From positions 1 through 19,976 of the forward strand of contig DASXBZ010000091.1 in assembly GCA_036491435.1 (NCBI GenBank): a DNA stretch of 19,976 nt, written 5' to 3'. Below the pieces are notes generated by a model. It saw nothing but the letters and a program-made list of their open reading frames with translations. It was not told where the DNA came from and ran no database searches. This document shows, piece by piece, positions 7,505 through 15,292 of the stretch. The position numbers were made by a program, and so were the translations under genes. The DNA is from Bog-473 sp036491435 (GTDB lineage: Bacteria > Actinomycetota > Acidimicrobiia > Acidimicrobiales > RAAP-2). Within the stretch, counting starts at the first letter, position 1, and every line of letters starts with the position of its first letter.

Positions 7505-8352
7505 GCGAGCGGGATCTGCGGCTCCCATCCGGTGGCGGCGCGGAGCAGCGCCGCATCGCCGCGCAGCACCGGCACGTCCACGGGGCGTACGAGCTCTGGG
7601 TCCGTCTCGAGCGTGAGGTCCGCGCCGTCCAACGCCAACAGCTGCGCCGCCACGTCCGACATGGCGACGTCGACGCCCGAACACACGTTGTAGACCTCGC
7701 CCGGGATGCCCTCCTCGATGAGCAGGCGGTAGGCGGCCACCACGTCGCGCACGTCGGTGAAGTCCCGACGCGTCGTCAAGGTGCCCACCCGCAGCGAGGC
7801 CGCGCCCGAGCGCCGCGCCTCGACGATGCGCTTGGCCATGGCCGGCACGAAGAAATTGGGCGACTGTCCCGGGCCGATGTGGTTGAAGGGCCGCACAACC
7901 ACGACCGGCTGGCCGTAGCCCCGCCAGGCCTGGAGCGACACGACCTCGGCGGCCAGCTTGCTCGCCGCGTACGGGCTGGCGGGCGCGGTCGGCGTCGCCT
8001 CGCCGAGCGGGAGCTGGTCGGGACCGACGACCCCGTAGACCTCGGCGGAGCTCACGACCAGGACCCGCGCCTGCGGCGTCTCCGCCCGCGCCGCCGCCAG
8101 GATCTCGGCCGTGCCGAGGACGTTCACCCGGAGGACCTGGCTCGGGTGCTCCCAGCTCTCGCCCACGTGCGTCATGGCGGCCAGGTGGTAGACGGCGTCC
8201 GGCCGCACGTCGTGCATCACCCGGCGGACCGCCGCGCCGTCGGCGACGTCGGTCTCGAGATCGATCACCGCGACCTCGTCGCCGCGATCCTTCAGGTGCG
8301 CGGCCAGCCACTGGCCCACGAAGCCCTTCCCCCCGGTGATCAGCGCACGCAT
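7462..8352 (-). CDS. rmd: GDP-4-keto-6-deoxy-D-mannose reductase (Rmd-like), extended SDR
   Basis: The product has 296 residues, the usual length for the family. The N-terminal NAD(P)-binding motif GGKGFVG is at 7-13, the catalytic triad includes the SSAEVYG segment (101-107) and Tyr128/Lys132 (YAASK), and NHIGPGQSPNF (157-167) is the signature I associate with GDP-6-deoxymannose reductases. Such enzymes reduce GDP-4-keto-6-deoxymannose to GDP-D-rhamnose in the cytoplasm. The ATG at 8352 is the only start that places the Rossmann motif at the N-terminus; possible starts further upstream lie inside the preceding gene. It is the last gene of the six-gene operon, 10 bases after the preceding glycosyltransferase. 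The matching GDP-mannose 4,6-dehydratase is not in the window. A related nucleotide-sugar reductase or epimerase of different specificity cannot be excluded. Confidence 0.85.
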   Translation of the reverse strand: MRALITGGKGFVGQWLAAHLKDRGDEVAVIDLETDVADGAAVRRVMHDVRPDAVYHLAAMTHVGESWEHPSQVLRVNVLGTAEILAAARAETPQARVLVVSSAEVYGVVGPDQLPLGEATPTAPASPYAASKLAAEVVSLQAWRGYGQPVVVVRPFNHIGPGQSPNFFVPAMAKRIVEARRSGAASLRVGTLTTRRDFTDVRDVVAAYRLLIEEGIPGEVYNVCSGVDVAMSDVAAQLLALDGADLTLETDPELVRPVDVPVLRGDAALLRAATGWEPQIPLATTLADVLASWEAD

Positions 8353-8362
8353 CCGCGGAACC

Positions 8363-9508
8363 CTAATGCGGGGCCTGCTCCGCCATCGCATAGGCGCGGC
8401 GGTGCTCGGCCACGCTCGACGCCCATGTCCGCGCGGCTGCCACCCGGAGCCCGAGCGCCCGGCGCTCCGCGTCCGGGCCGGCGTCGAGGACGGCGGCCAG
8501 GGCGTCGGCCAGCGCACTCTCGGCACCCGGCGGCACCAACACGGCGGCGCCGGCCGCCAGCTCGGCCATGGCCGTTCCCTCGGTCGTGACCAGGGGGGCG
8601 CCGCAGGCAAGGGCTTCGAGGGCCGGCAGGCCGAAGCCCTCCTCCAGGGCGGGGTAGGCGACGACCGCGGCCCGCCGCAGCAGCGCCGGCACCGCCGCCT
8701 CCGGCAGATAGCCGGTCCGCACGATGCGGTCCCCGTGCCGCGCCGCCGCCAGGGCGCGCTCGGTCTCGGCCATTCCCCACCCCGTCTGGCCCGCGAGCAC
8801 GAGCATCAGGTCAGGCCGGGACGCCGCGAGCGCGTCGAACGCGCCGACCAGCGGCGCCACGCCCTTGCGCGGCTCGAGGGTGCCGATGAACGCGACGAAG
8901 GGCCGCTCGGCGGGCACGCCGACGGCGCGCAGGGCGGCGTCGTCCGCACCCGGGCTCGGTTCGGCCGGCGAGAACCGCGCGAGGTCCACGCCGTGTGGCG
9001 CCACGACCACCGGTGCGCGCACGGGAACGTTCGCGGCCAGTCGATCGGCGGTGACCTGGCTCACGCAGACGAGCACCGCCGCGTGCTGGGCGGCCCGGCG
9101 GATGGCCCGGCGGAAGAACGCGGCCTTGGTGCGAAGGTGCCACTCGGGATGATCGAAGAAGGTGCAGTCGTGGACGGTGACCACGCACGGCACGGGCGAC
9201 CGCGCCGGCATCGTGTAGTGCGGCCCGTGGTGGACGTCGACCGCGGCGGAGCGCAGCAGCGCCGGCAGCCCGACTTGTTCGAAGACGAGACGGCCGGGAC
9301 GCGCCGCCGGCACGTCGGGCCTGAGATGCCGGGCTCCCGTCGCCTCCCAGCGCGCCGCGTCGTTGCGCCGCGCCACGAGCGTGAGCGCCACGTCCGGCTG
9401 CGCGGCCAGGCCGTTGGCCAAGGCGATGGTGTAACGGCCCGCGCCTCCGGGACGCGCCGGCACCGCGGAGACGTCGAGGGACAGCGCGAGGGACCCGGCG
9501 GCGGTCAC
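8363..9508 (-). CDS. GT4-family glycosyltransferase (third of three)
   Basis: The product has 381 residues with a GT-B fold. The N-terminal acceptor domain opens with LDVSAVPARPGGAGRYT (11-27), and VVTVHDCTFFDHPEW (109-123) is the typical mid-domain strand and loop. The donor domain begins at FIGTLEPRKG (207-216), includes a GWG motif (243-245), and has the E-x7-E motif intact (Glu290 and Glu298 in EGFGLPALE). Such enzymes retain anomeric configuration and often use GDP-mannose or related donors; specificity cannot be read here. The GTG start at 9508 overlaps the stop of the upstream glycosyltransferase by 4 bases (GTGA), with GGAGG 9 bases upstream. It is cytoplasmic or peripheral, with no membrane helix. 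Together with its two upstream paralogues and the reductase it probably builds one glycan. Confidence 0.93.
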   Translation of the reverse strand: MTAAGSLALSLDVSAVPARPGGAGRYTIALANGLAAQPDVALTLVARRNDAARWEATGARHLRPDVPAARPGRLVFEQVGLPALLRSAAVDVHHGPHYTMPARSPVPCVVTVHDCTFFDHPEWHLRTKAAFFRRAIRRAAQHAAVLVCVSQVTADRLAANVPVRAPVVVAPHGVDLARFSPAEPSPGADDAALRAVGVPAERPFVAFIGTLEPRKGVAPLVGAFDALAASRPDLMLVLAGQTGWGMAETERALAAARHGDRIVRTGYLPEAAVPALLRRAAVVAYPALEEGFGLPALEALACGAPLVTTEGTAMAELAAGAAVLVPPGAESALADALAAVLDAGPDAERRALGLRVAAARTWASSVAEHRRAYAMAEQAPH

Positions 9509-10638
9509 GCCAGCCGCCTCCAGAGACGCACGTGCGCGGCCGCGGCCGCCTGCCAGGTGCGGGCCGACGCGAACAAGAAGCCCCGTGCGGCCAGGTCGTC
9601 GCGGAGGGCGTCGTCGGTCAGGACGGTGACCAGCCCGGCGACCATGTCGTCGACGTCGAGCGGGTCGACGGTGCGTGCCGGCGGCGGATCGGTCTCGCCG
9701 AGGTCGTGCACGCTCGGGACCTCCGTGGACACGAGCGAGGGCGTGCCCATGCGCATGGCCTCGAGTGGCGGGAGCCCGTAGCCCTCGGTGAGCGGGACGT
9801 AGGCGAAGGCCCGGGCGCCGCGGTACAGCGCCGAGAGGGCGGCATCGGGGACCGAGCCGGTGAAGACGACGCCGTCCGTCTCCTGCGGCCGCCCCCCGTG
9901 GCCCCATCCGGTCGGCCCGACGATGACCAAGGGCCACGGCTCGGGCAGCTGCGGTCGCGCCAGGCTGAACGCCTGCACGAGACGGTCGAGGTTCTTGCGC
10001 GGCTCGAGGGTGCCGACGGTCAACAGGTACGGGCCGCGCACGCCCGCCCGTCGCAGTAGCGCGGTGGCCGCATCCTCGTCGGGTGGCGCGAGGTGGTCGG
10101 TGCCACCGGGCACGACGATGATCCTCGACTCGTCGACGCCGAACGCCATCAGGTCCGAGGCGACCAGACGCGACGGCACGACGAGGTTCGCACCGCAGTC
10201 GCGGGCGCGGCGGAGCGCGGCCTCGTGCCACCGGCGACCCCGTCGTGTCGTCGCTTCGGGGTGGCGGCGCCAGGCGACGTCGTGCACGGTCAGGGCGAGC
10301 CGGCTGCGGCTGGGGTGCCGCAGCATCGGCGCCGCCAGCGAGACCGAGTGCACCACGGCGAAACCCTCCGGCGCGCGGAGCAGGGAGTGATCCCAGGCGC
10401 GGGTCATGAGACGCCCCGGCAGCGCCGAGACGACGACTGGCCGTCCGTAGGCGGCCAGCGGGTCGGGAGCCCCACGCGGGGGCCGGCTCGCCAACAGGGT
10501 GACCTCGACACCCTCGCCATCCTCGGCGCAACGTTGCAGGCCGGCCAGGAGCCCGCGCGCGTAGTTCCCGATGCCGCCCGGCACCTCCCGGCGCAGCTGT
10601 TCGACCGCGAGCAACACGGACGGGCCCGGGTCAGCCAC
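9505..10638 (-). CDS. GT4-family glycosyltransferase (second of three)
   Basis: The product has 377 residues with a GT-B fold. The N-terminal domain contains the glycine-rich PGGIGNYARGL (20-30) and LALTVHDVAWRRHPE (114-128). The donor-binding domain contains LTVGTLEPRKN (206-216), VGPTGWG (240-246) and an intact E-x7-E motif (Glu285 and Glu293 in EGYGLPPLE). These are hallmarks of the GT4 group that includes bacterial O-antigen mannosyltransferases. The GTG start at 10638 lies 8 bases inside the end of the upstream glycosyltransferase gene (overlap GTGGCTGA), and its stop overlaps the next start by 4 bases. The three adjacent paralogues share length and motifs but differ widely in sequence, so they are old duplicates or independent recruits. 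The sugar donor and acceptor are unknown. Confidence 0.93.
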   Translation of the reverse strand: MADPGPSVLLAVEQLRREVPGGIGNYARGLLAGLQRCAEDGEGVEVTLLASRPPRGAPDPLAAYGRPVVVSALPGRLMTRAWDHSLLRAPEGFAVVHSVSLAAPMLRHPSRSRLALTVHDVAWRRHPEATTRRGRRWHEAALRRARDCGANLVVPSRLVASDLMAFGVDESRIIVVPGGTDHLAPPDEDAATALLRRAGVRGPYLLTVGTLEPRKNLDRLVQAFSLARPQLPEPWPLVIVGPTGWGHGGRPQETDGVVFTGSVPDAALSALYRGARAFAYVPLTEGYGLPPLEAMRMGTPSLVSTEVPSVHDLGETDPPPARTVDPLDVDDMVAGLVTVLTDDALRDDLAARGFLFASARTWQAAAAAHVRLWRRLA

Positions 10639-11794
10639 GCCGGTCCCCCGCCGCGTCGCGGTACAACTGCTCGAGCCCGGCGCCGCACGACTCCCATGAG
10701 AACCGGGCCGCCCACGCCGAGCCCGCCGCGACGAGGTCCCGGCGCGCGGCATCGTCGACGAGGCAACGCTCCAGCGCGGCCGCGAGCCCTGCGGCGTCCC
10801 CGGGGTCGACCAGGAGCGCGCCGTCCCCGACGACCTCGGGCACCGATCCGGCCCGGGTGGCCACCACGGGGACGCCGGCGCGCATGGCCTGCAGCGGGGG
10901 GAAGCCGAAGCCCTCGTAGAGCGACGGGTAGGCGAGGACCGCCGCCCCGGCGAACAGCGCAGCCAGGTCGCCGTCCTCGACCCAGCCCGTCCGCACGATC
11001 CGCTCCCGGGCGGGCGATGCCGCCACCGCGTCCTCGAGGGCGGCTTCGCCCCACCCCGGCGGCCCCACCAGGACCAGCGACACGTCGGCGTGCGACGCCG
11101 CGACCTCGCCGAACGCACGGACGAGGCCGGGCAGGTCCTTGCGCGGCTCCGCCGTCCCCACGGCCAGGCAGTAGCGCCCGGTCCCGGGCGGCAGGACACG
11201 CCGCAGGAGAGCTTCGGCCTCGGCGTCGCGCACCGGCGGCAGCGCCGGCACGCCCGGGTGCACGACGCGCACGCGTCCGGCGTCGGCCCCGAACGCCTCG
11301 ACCACCTCACCGGCGACGAACTCCGAGTCGGCGTGCACCCAGGCACCGCGGCGCAGGGCCCGGCGGATCAGTCCGGGGTAGGCCAGCGTCGCGGCGTCGC
11401 ACAGTTCGGGGTGGCGCAACGGCGTCAGGTCGTGCACCGAGACGACGGCGGCCGCCCGGCGGGTCGGGGGCACGACGAAATTGGTCCCGTGGACCACGTC
11501 CGCGGCGCCGACGAACCATTCCACCGGCGGGCTGTCGCGACGTGCCCAGAGTGCATGGAGCGGGCGGGCGGGCATGGCGCGTTGGTGGTGGGTCACGCCG
11601 TCGGGCAGCCGGCCGTCGAGCATGGCTCGGCGACGCCACGTCACGGCGAACGCCTCCACCTCGACGCCGGGACGCGCCGCGAGCGCACGGAGCGCACCGA
11701 GGCAGAAGACACCGATGCCGGTAGGGAGCCCGAGCAGTGGTGTCGCGTCGAGCGCGACCCGCAGGCGCGACGGCGGCGTAGGGACGTCGCTCAG
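10631..11794 (-). CDS. GT4-family glycosyltransferase (first of three), apparent CTG start
   Basis: The product has 387 residues if it starts at CTG 11794. The N-terminal strand and glycine loop (LRVALDATPLLGLPTGIGVF, 11-30) are required for the fold. No ATG, GTG or TTG lies between the SDR gene stop and this strand in the frame. The CTG at 11794-11792 overlaps the SDR stop as CTGA, matching the ATGA and GTGA junctions elsewhere in this operon. VVSVHDLTPLRHPEL (117-131), GTAEPRKD (213-220) and GPPGWGE (244-250) follow. In the E-x7-E motif Glu294 is present but the second Glu is replaced by Gln302 (EGFGFPPLQ). The family is clear. The start is inference, and a start further upstream inside the SDR gene is the alternative. 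The stop overlaps the next gene by 8 bases. Confidence 0.9.
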   Translation of the reverse strand: MSDVPTPPSRLRVALDATPLLGLPTGIGVFCLGALRALAARPGVEVEAFAVTWRRRAMLDGRLPDGVTHHQRAMPARPLHALWARRDSPPVEWFVGAADVVHGTNFVVPPTRRAAAVVSVHDLTPLRHPELCDAATLAYPGLIRRALRRGAWVHADSEFVAGEVVEAFGADAGRVRVVHPGVPALPPVRDAEAEALLRRVLPPGTGRYCLAVGTAEPRKDLPGLVRAFGEVAASHADVSLVLVGPPGWGEAALEDAVAASPARERIVRTGWVEDGDLAALFAGAAVLAYPSLYEGFGFPPLQAMRAGVPVVATRAGSVPEVVGDGALLVDPGDAAGLAAALERCLVDDAARRDLVAAGSAWAARFSWESCGAGLEQLYRDAAGDRRG

Positions 11795-12618
11795 GCCGAT
11801 ATCGCCCCGTCGATGGAGAGGATCGCTCCGGTGACGTAGTCCGCCTCGTGCGAGCCCAGATAGGCGAAGGCGCCCGCGATCTCGTGGGGATAGGCGAACC
11901 CGATCGGCGTCATCAGCCGCTCGATGAGTTTGAAGTCGGCGTCCTCGGGCGGACCGAAATTGTGGATGATCGGGGTGTCGACGCCGCCCGGCGCGACGCC
12001 GTTGACGCGGACGCCGCGGGCCATGTACTCGACGGCGAGCGCCTTGGTGAGCATCTTGACCCCACCCTTGGACGCGCAGTAGGCCGCGGAGTAGGGCTGG
12101 CCGATGACGCCCGCGGTGGAGACGGTGTTCACGATGGCGCCGCCGTGTTCGATCATCCCCGGGAGCACGGCGCGGCACATGAGGAACGTGCCCGTGAGGT
12201 TGACCGCGATGATCTTGTCCCACCCGCTCAGCGACTGTTCGGGCGTGTGCGCGAAGCCGCCGATGCCGGCGATGTTGCACAGGTTGGTCACCTCACCCAG
12301 CTCGGCCTTCGACCGGGCGACTGCGTCAGCGACCGCGCCCTCGTCGGTGACGTCGCAGCGCAGGGCGAGGGCGCGCCCGCCGGCGTCGGCCGCCTCCTCG
12401 TTGATCTCCGCGGCGACGGCGGTGATCGCCTCTTCCGCCAGGTCGAGGCAGGCCACGGCGGCCCCCTCGGCGGCCAGGCGGCGTGCAGTTGCCCGCCCGA
12501 TGCCCGAGCCGGCGCCGGTGACGATCGCGACCTGGCCCTTGTAGCGGGAGGGGGTGATCGCCTCGGGGGCCGTCCCCCGGTTGGGGTCGGACTCCCCGAC
12601 TCTCTTGGTGGGGCTCAT
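11791..12618 (-). CDS. Short-chain dehydrogenase/reductase (classical SDR)
   Basis: The product has 275 residues. The cofactor motif TGAGSGIG is at 34-41, with Asp59 (CLDL) suggesting preference for NAD(H). NIAG at 115-118 is the variant of NNAG, and the catalytic residues are Asn140, Ser167, Tyr180 and Lys184 (YCASK). An adapter PGGVDTP segment and a C-terminal VTGAILSIDG complete the fold. A charged leader of about 25 residues precedes the Rossmann domain. Substrates in this family include 3-oxoacyl thioesters, steroids and sugar alcohols; pairing with an acyl-CoA ligase favours a 3-hydroxyacyl or other lipid-derived substrate, which is inference. The ATG at 12618 has GGAG 6 bases upstream and overlaps the ligase stop (ATGA). 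The stop overlaps the presumed CTG start of the next glycosyltransferase. Confidence 0.94.
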   Translation of the reverse strand: MSPTKRVGESDPNRGTAPEAITPSRYKGQVAIVTGAGSGIGRATARRLAAEGAAVACLDLAEEAITAVAAEINEEAADAGGRALALRCDVTDEGAVADAVARSKAELGEVTNLCNIAGIGGFAHTPEQSLSGWDKIIAVNLTGTFLMCRAVLPGMIEHGGAIVNTVSTAGVIGQPYSAAYCASKGGVKMLTKALAVEYMARGVRVNGVAPGGVDTPIIHNFGPPEDADFKLIERLMTPIGFAYPHEIAGAFAYLGSHEADYVTGAILSIDGAISA

Positions 12619-14279
12619 GCGCGCTCCTTCTTTTGGGCCGCGTCAGGCCCGTGGGTGTCGCCACTGCCTACCATCCCGGCAGACGGCCCACGTCCCTGCG
12701 CCCGGGCCGATCGGCGATCCTCGGCCGCGCGCGCCGCCAGGTCGCCCAGGCGCGCCGGGTCCACCTTCATCATCGGCGTCAGCGGGAGCTCGTCGACCAC
12801 GACCAGGGCGTCGGGGGACTTGTAGTCGGAGAGCTGGGCGGCACAGTGCGCCCGCAACGAGGCGAGCTCGGGCACGTGGCCCGGCGAGGCGACGACGACG
12901 GCCACGCCGATCTCGCCGAGTACGTCGTCGGGGGCCCCGACCACCGCCGCCCGCGCGACCGCGGGGTGCGTCGTCAAGGCCTCCTCCACTTCGGCCGGGT
13001 ACACGTTGTACCCCCCGCGGATGTAGCGCTCGTGGGCGCGGCCAGCCAGCTGCAGGTTCCCCTCCGGGGTCATCAGCCCGAAGTCCCCCGTCGTGAGCCA
13101 GCCGTCGTCGGCCAGCACCGAGGCCGTCGCATCGGCGTCGATCAACTCGCGTACCGAGCGGCCGCGCCCGGGACCACGTCCCCAGTAGCCCCGCATGACG
13201 GCCGGGGATCGCAGCATGACCCGGCCGATCGATCCGGGTGCCACGGGCTCACCGGCGTCGTCGACGACGGCCAGCTCCACGCCCGGAACGGGCCGGCCCA
13301 CCGTGGTCGCGACCTCGTCGTCGGTCGAGGTGAGCGACGTCCCGGTTCCGAGCGAGCTCTCCGTCGACGTGTAGCGGACGACGACTGGCACCCCGAAACG
13401 CCGGCGCACGTCGGCGATCATCGTCGCGCTCATGCGCGCCGCGCCCGTGCTGACGACGCGCAGCGCGCGCAGGTCGGCACGCGCGAGCTCGTCGGACGCG
13501 AGGACGAGGGCCCATTGCGTCGGCACCCCTTGACCGACCGTGATCCTCTCGCCGGCCATGATGCGGACCGCGTCGTCGGCGCGCCACGGCGTCGGGGTGA
13601 TCACGGTGGTCACCCCGTGCGCGATCTCGTCCCAGGCGCGGGTCATGTAGGCCACGTGCGCGAACGGCAGGGGTGAGATCCGGCGGTCCCCGGGTTGGCT
13701 GAGGACATCGGTGCCGCGCGCGACCGCCGCGAGGTTGGCGTGATCGAAGAGGGCGCCCTTGGGCCGGCCGGTGGTGCCGCTCGTCCACACGATCGCGACG
13801 GGATCCCCGGCGACGAGGTCGGGCCAGGACGACGGCGGCTCGCCGCCCCATGTGCCCGCCACCTCCTCCCGGGTCACCTGCGGCAGGCCCGGGGTCTCTG
13901 GGACCGGGGCCGCCTCGGGGTCGACCACGAGCAGCACCGGGGCAGCGCGCTCGAGGACCGAGGCGACTTCGCCCGCGCCCATCCGCGGGTTGATGCCCGA
14001 CGTGATGGCGCCCAGGCGCTGCAACGCGGCGTAGAGCACGGCGTAGTCGATGCTGGAGGGCAGCAGGAGGCAGACGACGTCGCCCTTTTGCACGCCGCGG
14101 CGGTCGAGGTAGCCGGCGACGCCGTCCGCGGCGCGGTCCCATTGAGCGAAGGTCAGCGACCGGCGCTCGCGGGCGCCGGCGGGCTCCACGTAGGCCTCGA
14201 CGTCGCCGTTGACGCGGGCGGCCTCGCGCAGGACGGACACGACCGTGGCGTGCCGTTCCGGCGGGATGGCGGTGGGCAT
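12615..14279 (-). CDS. Acyl-CoA ligase / AMP-binding enzyme (ANL superfamily)
   Basis: The product has 554 residues and activates a carboxylic acid with ATP to an acyl-adenylate, then normally to the CoA thioester. The phosphate loop is WTSGTTGRPKG (165-175). The adenine motif is YTSTES (303-308), a variant of YGxTE, and the ATP-binding Asp lies in WLTTGDFG (394-401). The hinge region is RAHERYIRGGYNVYP (414-428), and the C-terminal catalytic Lys is Lys505 in TPMMKVD. A low-complexity tail of about 35 residues follows (Arg/Ala/Gly-rich, ending KKERA). It is the first gene of the six-gene minus-strand operon. A TACCAT hexamer (14296-14291) 11 bases before the ATG and the lack of a ribosome site suggest a very short leader. 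Fatty acid, aromatic acid and steroid-derived acids are all possible substrates. Confidence 0.94.
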   Translation of the reverse strand: MPTAIPPERHATVVSVLREAARVNGDVEAYVEPAGARERRSLTFAQWDRAADGVAGYLDRRGVQKGDVVCLLLPSSIDYAVLYAALQRLGAITSGINPRMGAGEVASVLERAAPVLLVVDPEAAPVPETPGLPQVTREEVAGTWGGEPPSSWPDLVAGDPVAIVWTSGTTGRPKGALFDHANLAAVARGTDVLSQPGDRRISPLPFAHVAYMTRAWDEIAHGVTTVITPTPWRADDAVRIMAGERITVGQGVPTQWALVLASDELARADLRALRVVSTGAARMSATMIADVRRRFGVPVVVRYTSTESSLGTGTSLTSTDDEVATTVGRPVPGVELAVVDDAGEPVAPGSIGRVMLRSPAVMRGYWGRGPGRGRSVRELIDADATASVLADDGWLTTGDFGLMTPEGNLQLAGRAHERYIRGGYNVYPAEVEEALTTHPAVARAAVVGAPDDVLGEIGVAVVVASPGHVPELASLRAHCAAQLSDYKSPDALVVVDELPLTPMMKVDPARLGDLAARAAEDRRSARAQGRGPSAGMVGSGDTHGPDAAQKKERA

Positions 14280-14332
14280 GGCGGGCGGCGATGGTACCAG
14301 GGGTGCCGAACGGCCCTCCCCCGCCGCGCTCC

Positions 14333-14344
14333 TAAGCTCATCGC
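14333..14344 (+). promoter_or_regulatory. Candidate -10 element for leaderless cofD transcription
   Basis: TAAGCT (14333-14338) fits the actinobacterial TAnnnT -10 pattern and ends 6 bases before the GTG start at 14345. No ribosome site precedes that GTG. This is the geometry of a leaderless transcript, common in actinobacteria. No convincing -35 is seen. Confidence 0.35.
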
Positions 14345-15292
14345 GTGCTGGTGGCCCTGTGCGGCGGCGTCGGGGCCGCTCGAATGCTCTCCGGCCTGGT
14401 CCGCGTGGTGCCGGGCGACGAGATCACGGCGATCGTCAACGTCGGCGACGACATGGTCCTGCACGGCCTTTCGATCAGCCCGGACCTCGATACCGTGACC
14501 TACACGTTGGCGGGCATGGACAACCGCGAGACGGGATGGGGCGTCGCCGGCGAGTCCTGGGCGGTGATGGACGAACTGGCCCGGCTCGGCGGCGAGGACT
14601 GGTTCCGGTTGGGCGACCGGGACCTGGCGACCCACCTGTTCCGCACCGGCCGCCTCGCCGCGGGCGAGCCGCTCAGCGCGGTCACCGCCGCGCTGTGCGA
14701 GCGCCGGGGCATCGCCGTGCACATGCTGCCCGTCACCGACGACCCCCTGCGCACCCGCGTCACGCTGGCCGCTCCCGGTCCCCTCGGCCCAGCCGGCACC
14801 GAGGTCGGGTTCCAGGACTACTTCGTCCGCCTCGCCCACGACGTGCCCGTGCGCGGCGTGCGCTTCGAGGGGGCGGAGTCGGCGCGTCCGGCTCCCGGCG
14901 TCATGGACGCGCTCGAGCGGGCCACGATGGTCGTGGTCTGCCCATCCAACCCTGTGGTCTCCATCGGGCCCCTCCTGGCCGTGCCAGGCGTCGAGGACGC
15001 GTTGCGCGCCCGCCGCCGCGACGTGGTCGCGGTGTCACCCATCGTGGCGGGGGCCGCTCTCAAGGGTCCGGCCGACCGGATGCTTCGCGAGCTCGGCACG
15101 GAGGCCTCGGTTGTCGGGGTGGCGCGTCTGTATGCGTCGTGGGCGGGCACGCTCGTCATCGACGAGGCGGATGCCGCGGCCGCGGCCGCCGTCGAGGCGG
15201 AAGGACTGCGCTGCATCGTGGCGCCGACGGTCATGAGCTCGCCGGAACGGGCCGCCGATCTCGCGAAGGTGGTGCTCGATGCCGGACGATGA
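14345..15292 (+). CDS. cofD: 2-phospho-L-lactate (or phosphoenolpyruvate) transferase CofD/FbiA, coenzyme F420 synthesis
   Basis: The product has 315 residues. CofD joins the nucleotide-activated three-carbon acid to the deazaflavin Fo, making F420-0; in mycobacteria the activated acid comes from phosphoenolpyruvate and the product is dehydro-F420-0. Family motifs are CGGVGAARM (6-14), VNVGDDMVLHGL (31-42) with the conserved GDD, SPDLDTVTYTLAG (45-57), GDRDLATHLFRTGRL and SNPVVSIGP. The N-terminal GTG start lies directly before the glycine-rich nucleotide loop, so no upstream extension is possible. The reading frame overlaps cofE by 14 bases, so the two are co-transcribed. It diverges from the acyl-CoA ligase across a 65-base gap. 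The identification is firm; which three-carbon unit is used cannot be told from this sequence. Confidence 0.97.
   Translation: MLVALCGGVGAARMLSGLVRVVPGDEITAIVNVGDDMVLHGLSISPDLDTVTYTLAGMDNRETGWGVAGESWAVMDELARLGGEDWFRLGDRDLATHLFRTGRLAAGEPLSAVTAALCERRGIAVHMLPVTDDPLRTRVTLAAPGPLGPAGTEVGFQDYFVRLAHDVPVRGVRFEGAESARPAPGVMDALERATMVVVCPSNPVVSIGPLLAVPGVEDALRARRRDVVAVSPIVAGAALKGPADRMLRELGTEASVVGVARLYASWAGTLVIDEADAAAAAAVEAEGLRCIVAPTVMSSPERAADLAKVVLDAGR

Noticed and set aside
8353..8610. N-terminal extension of the reductase by 86 residues
   Set aside because: The extension overlaps the end of the upstream glycosyltransferase out of frame and has no fold features; the Rossmann motif begins right after ATG 8352.
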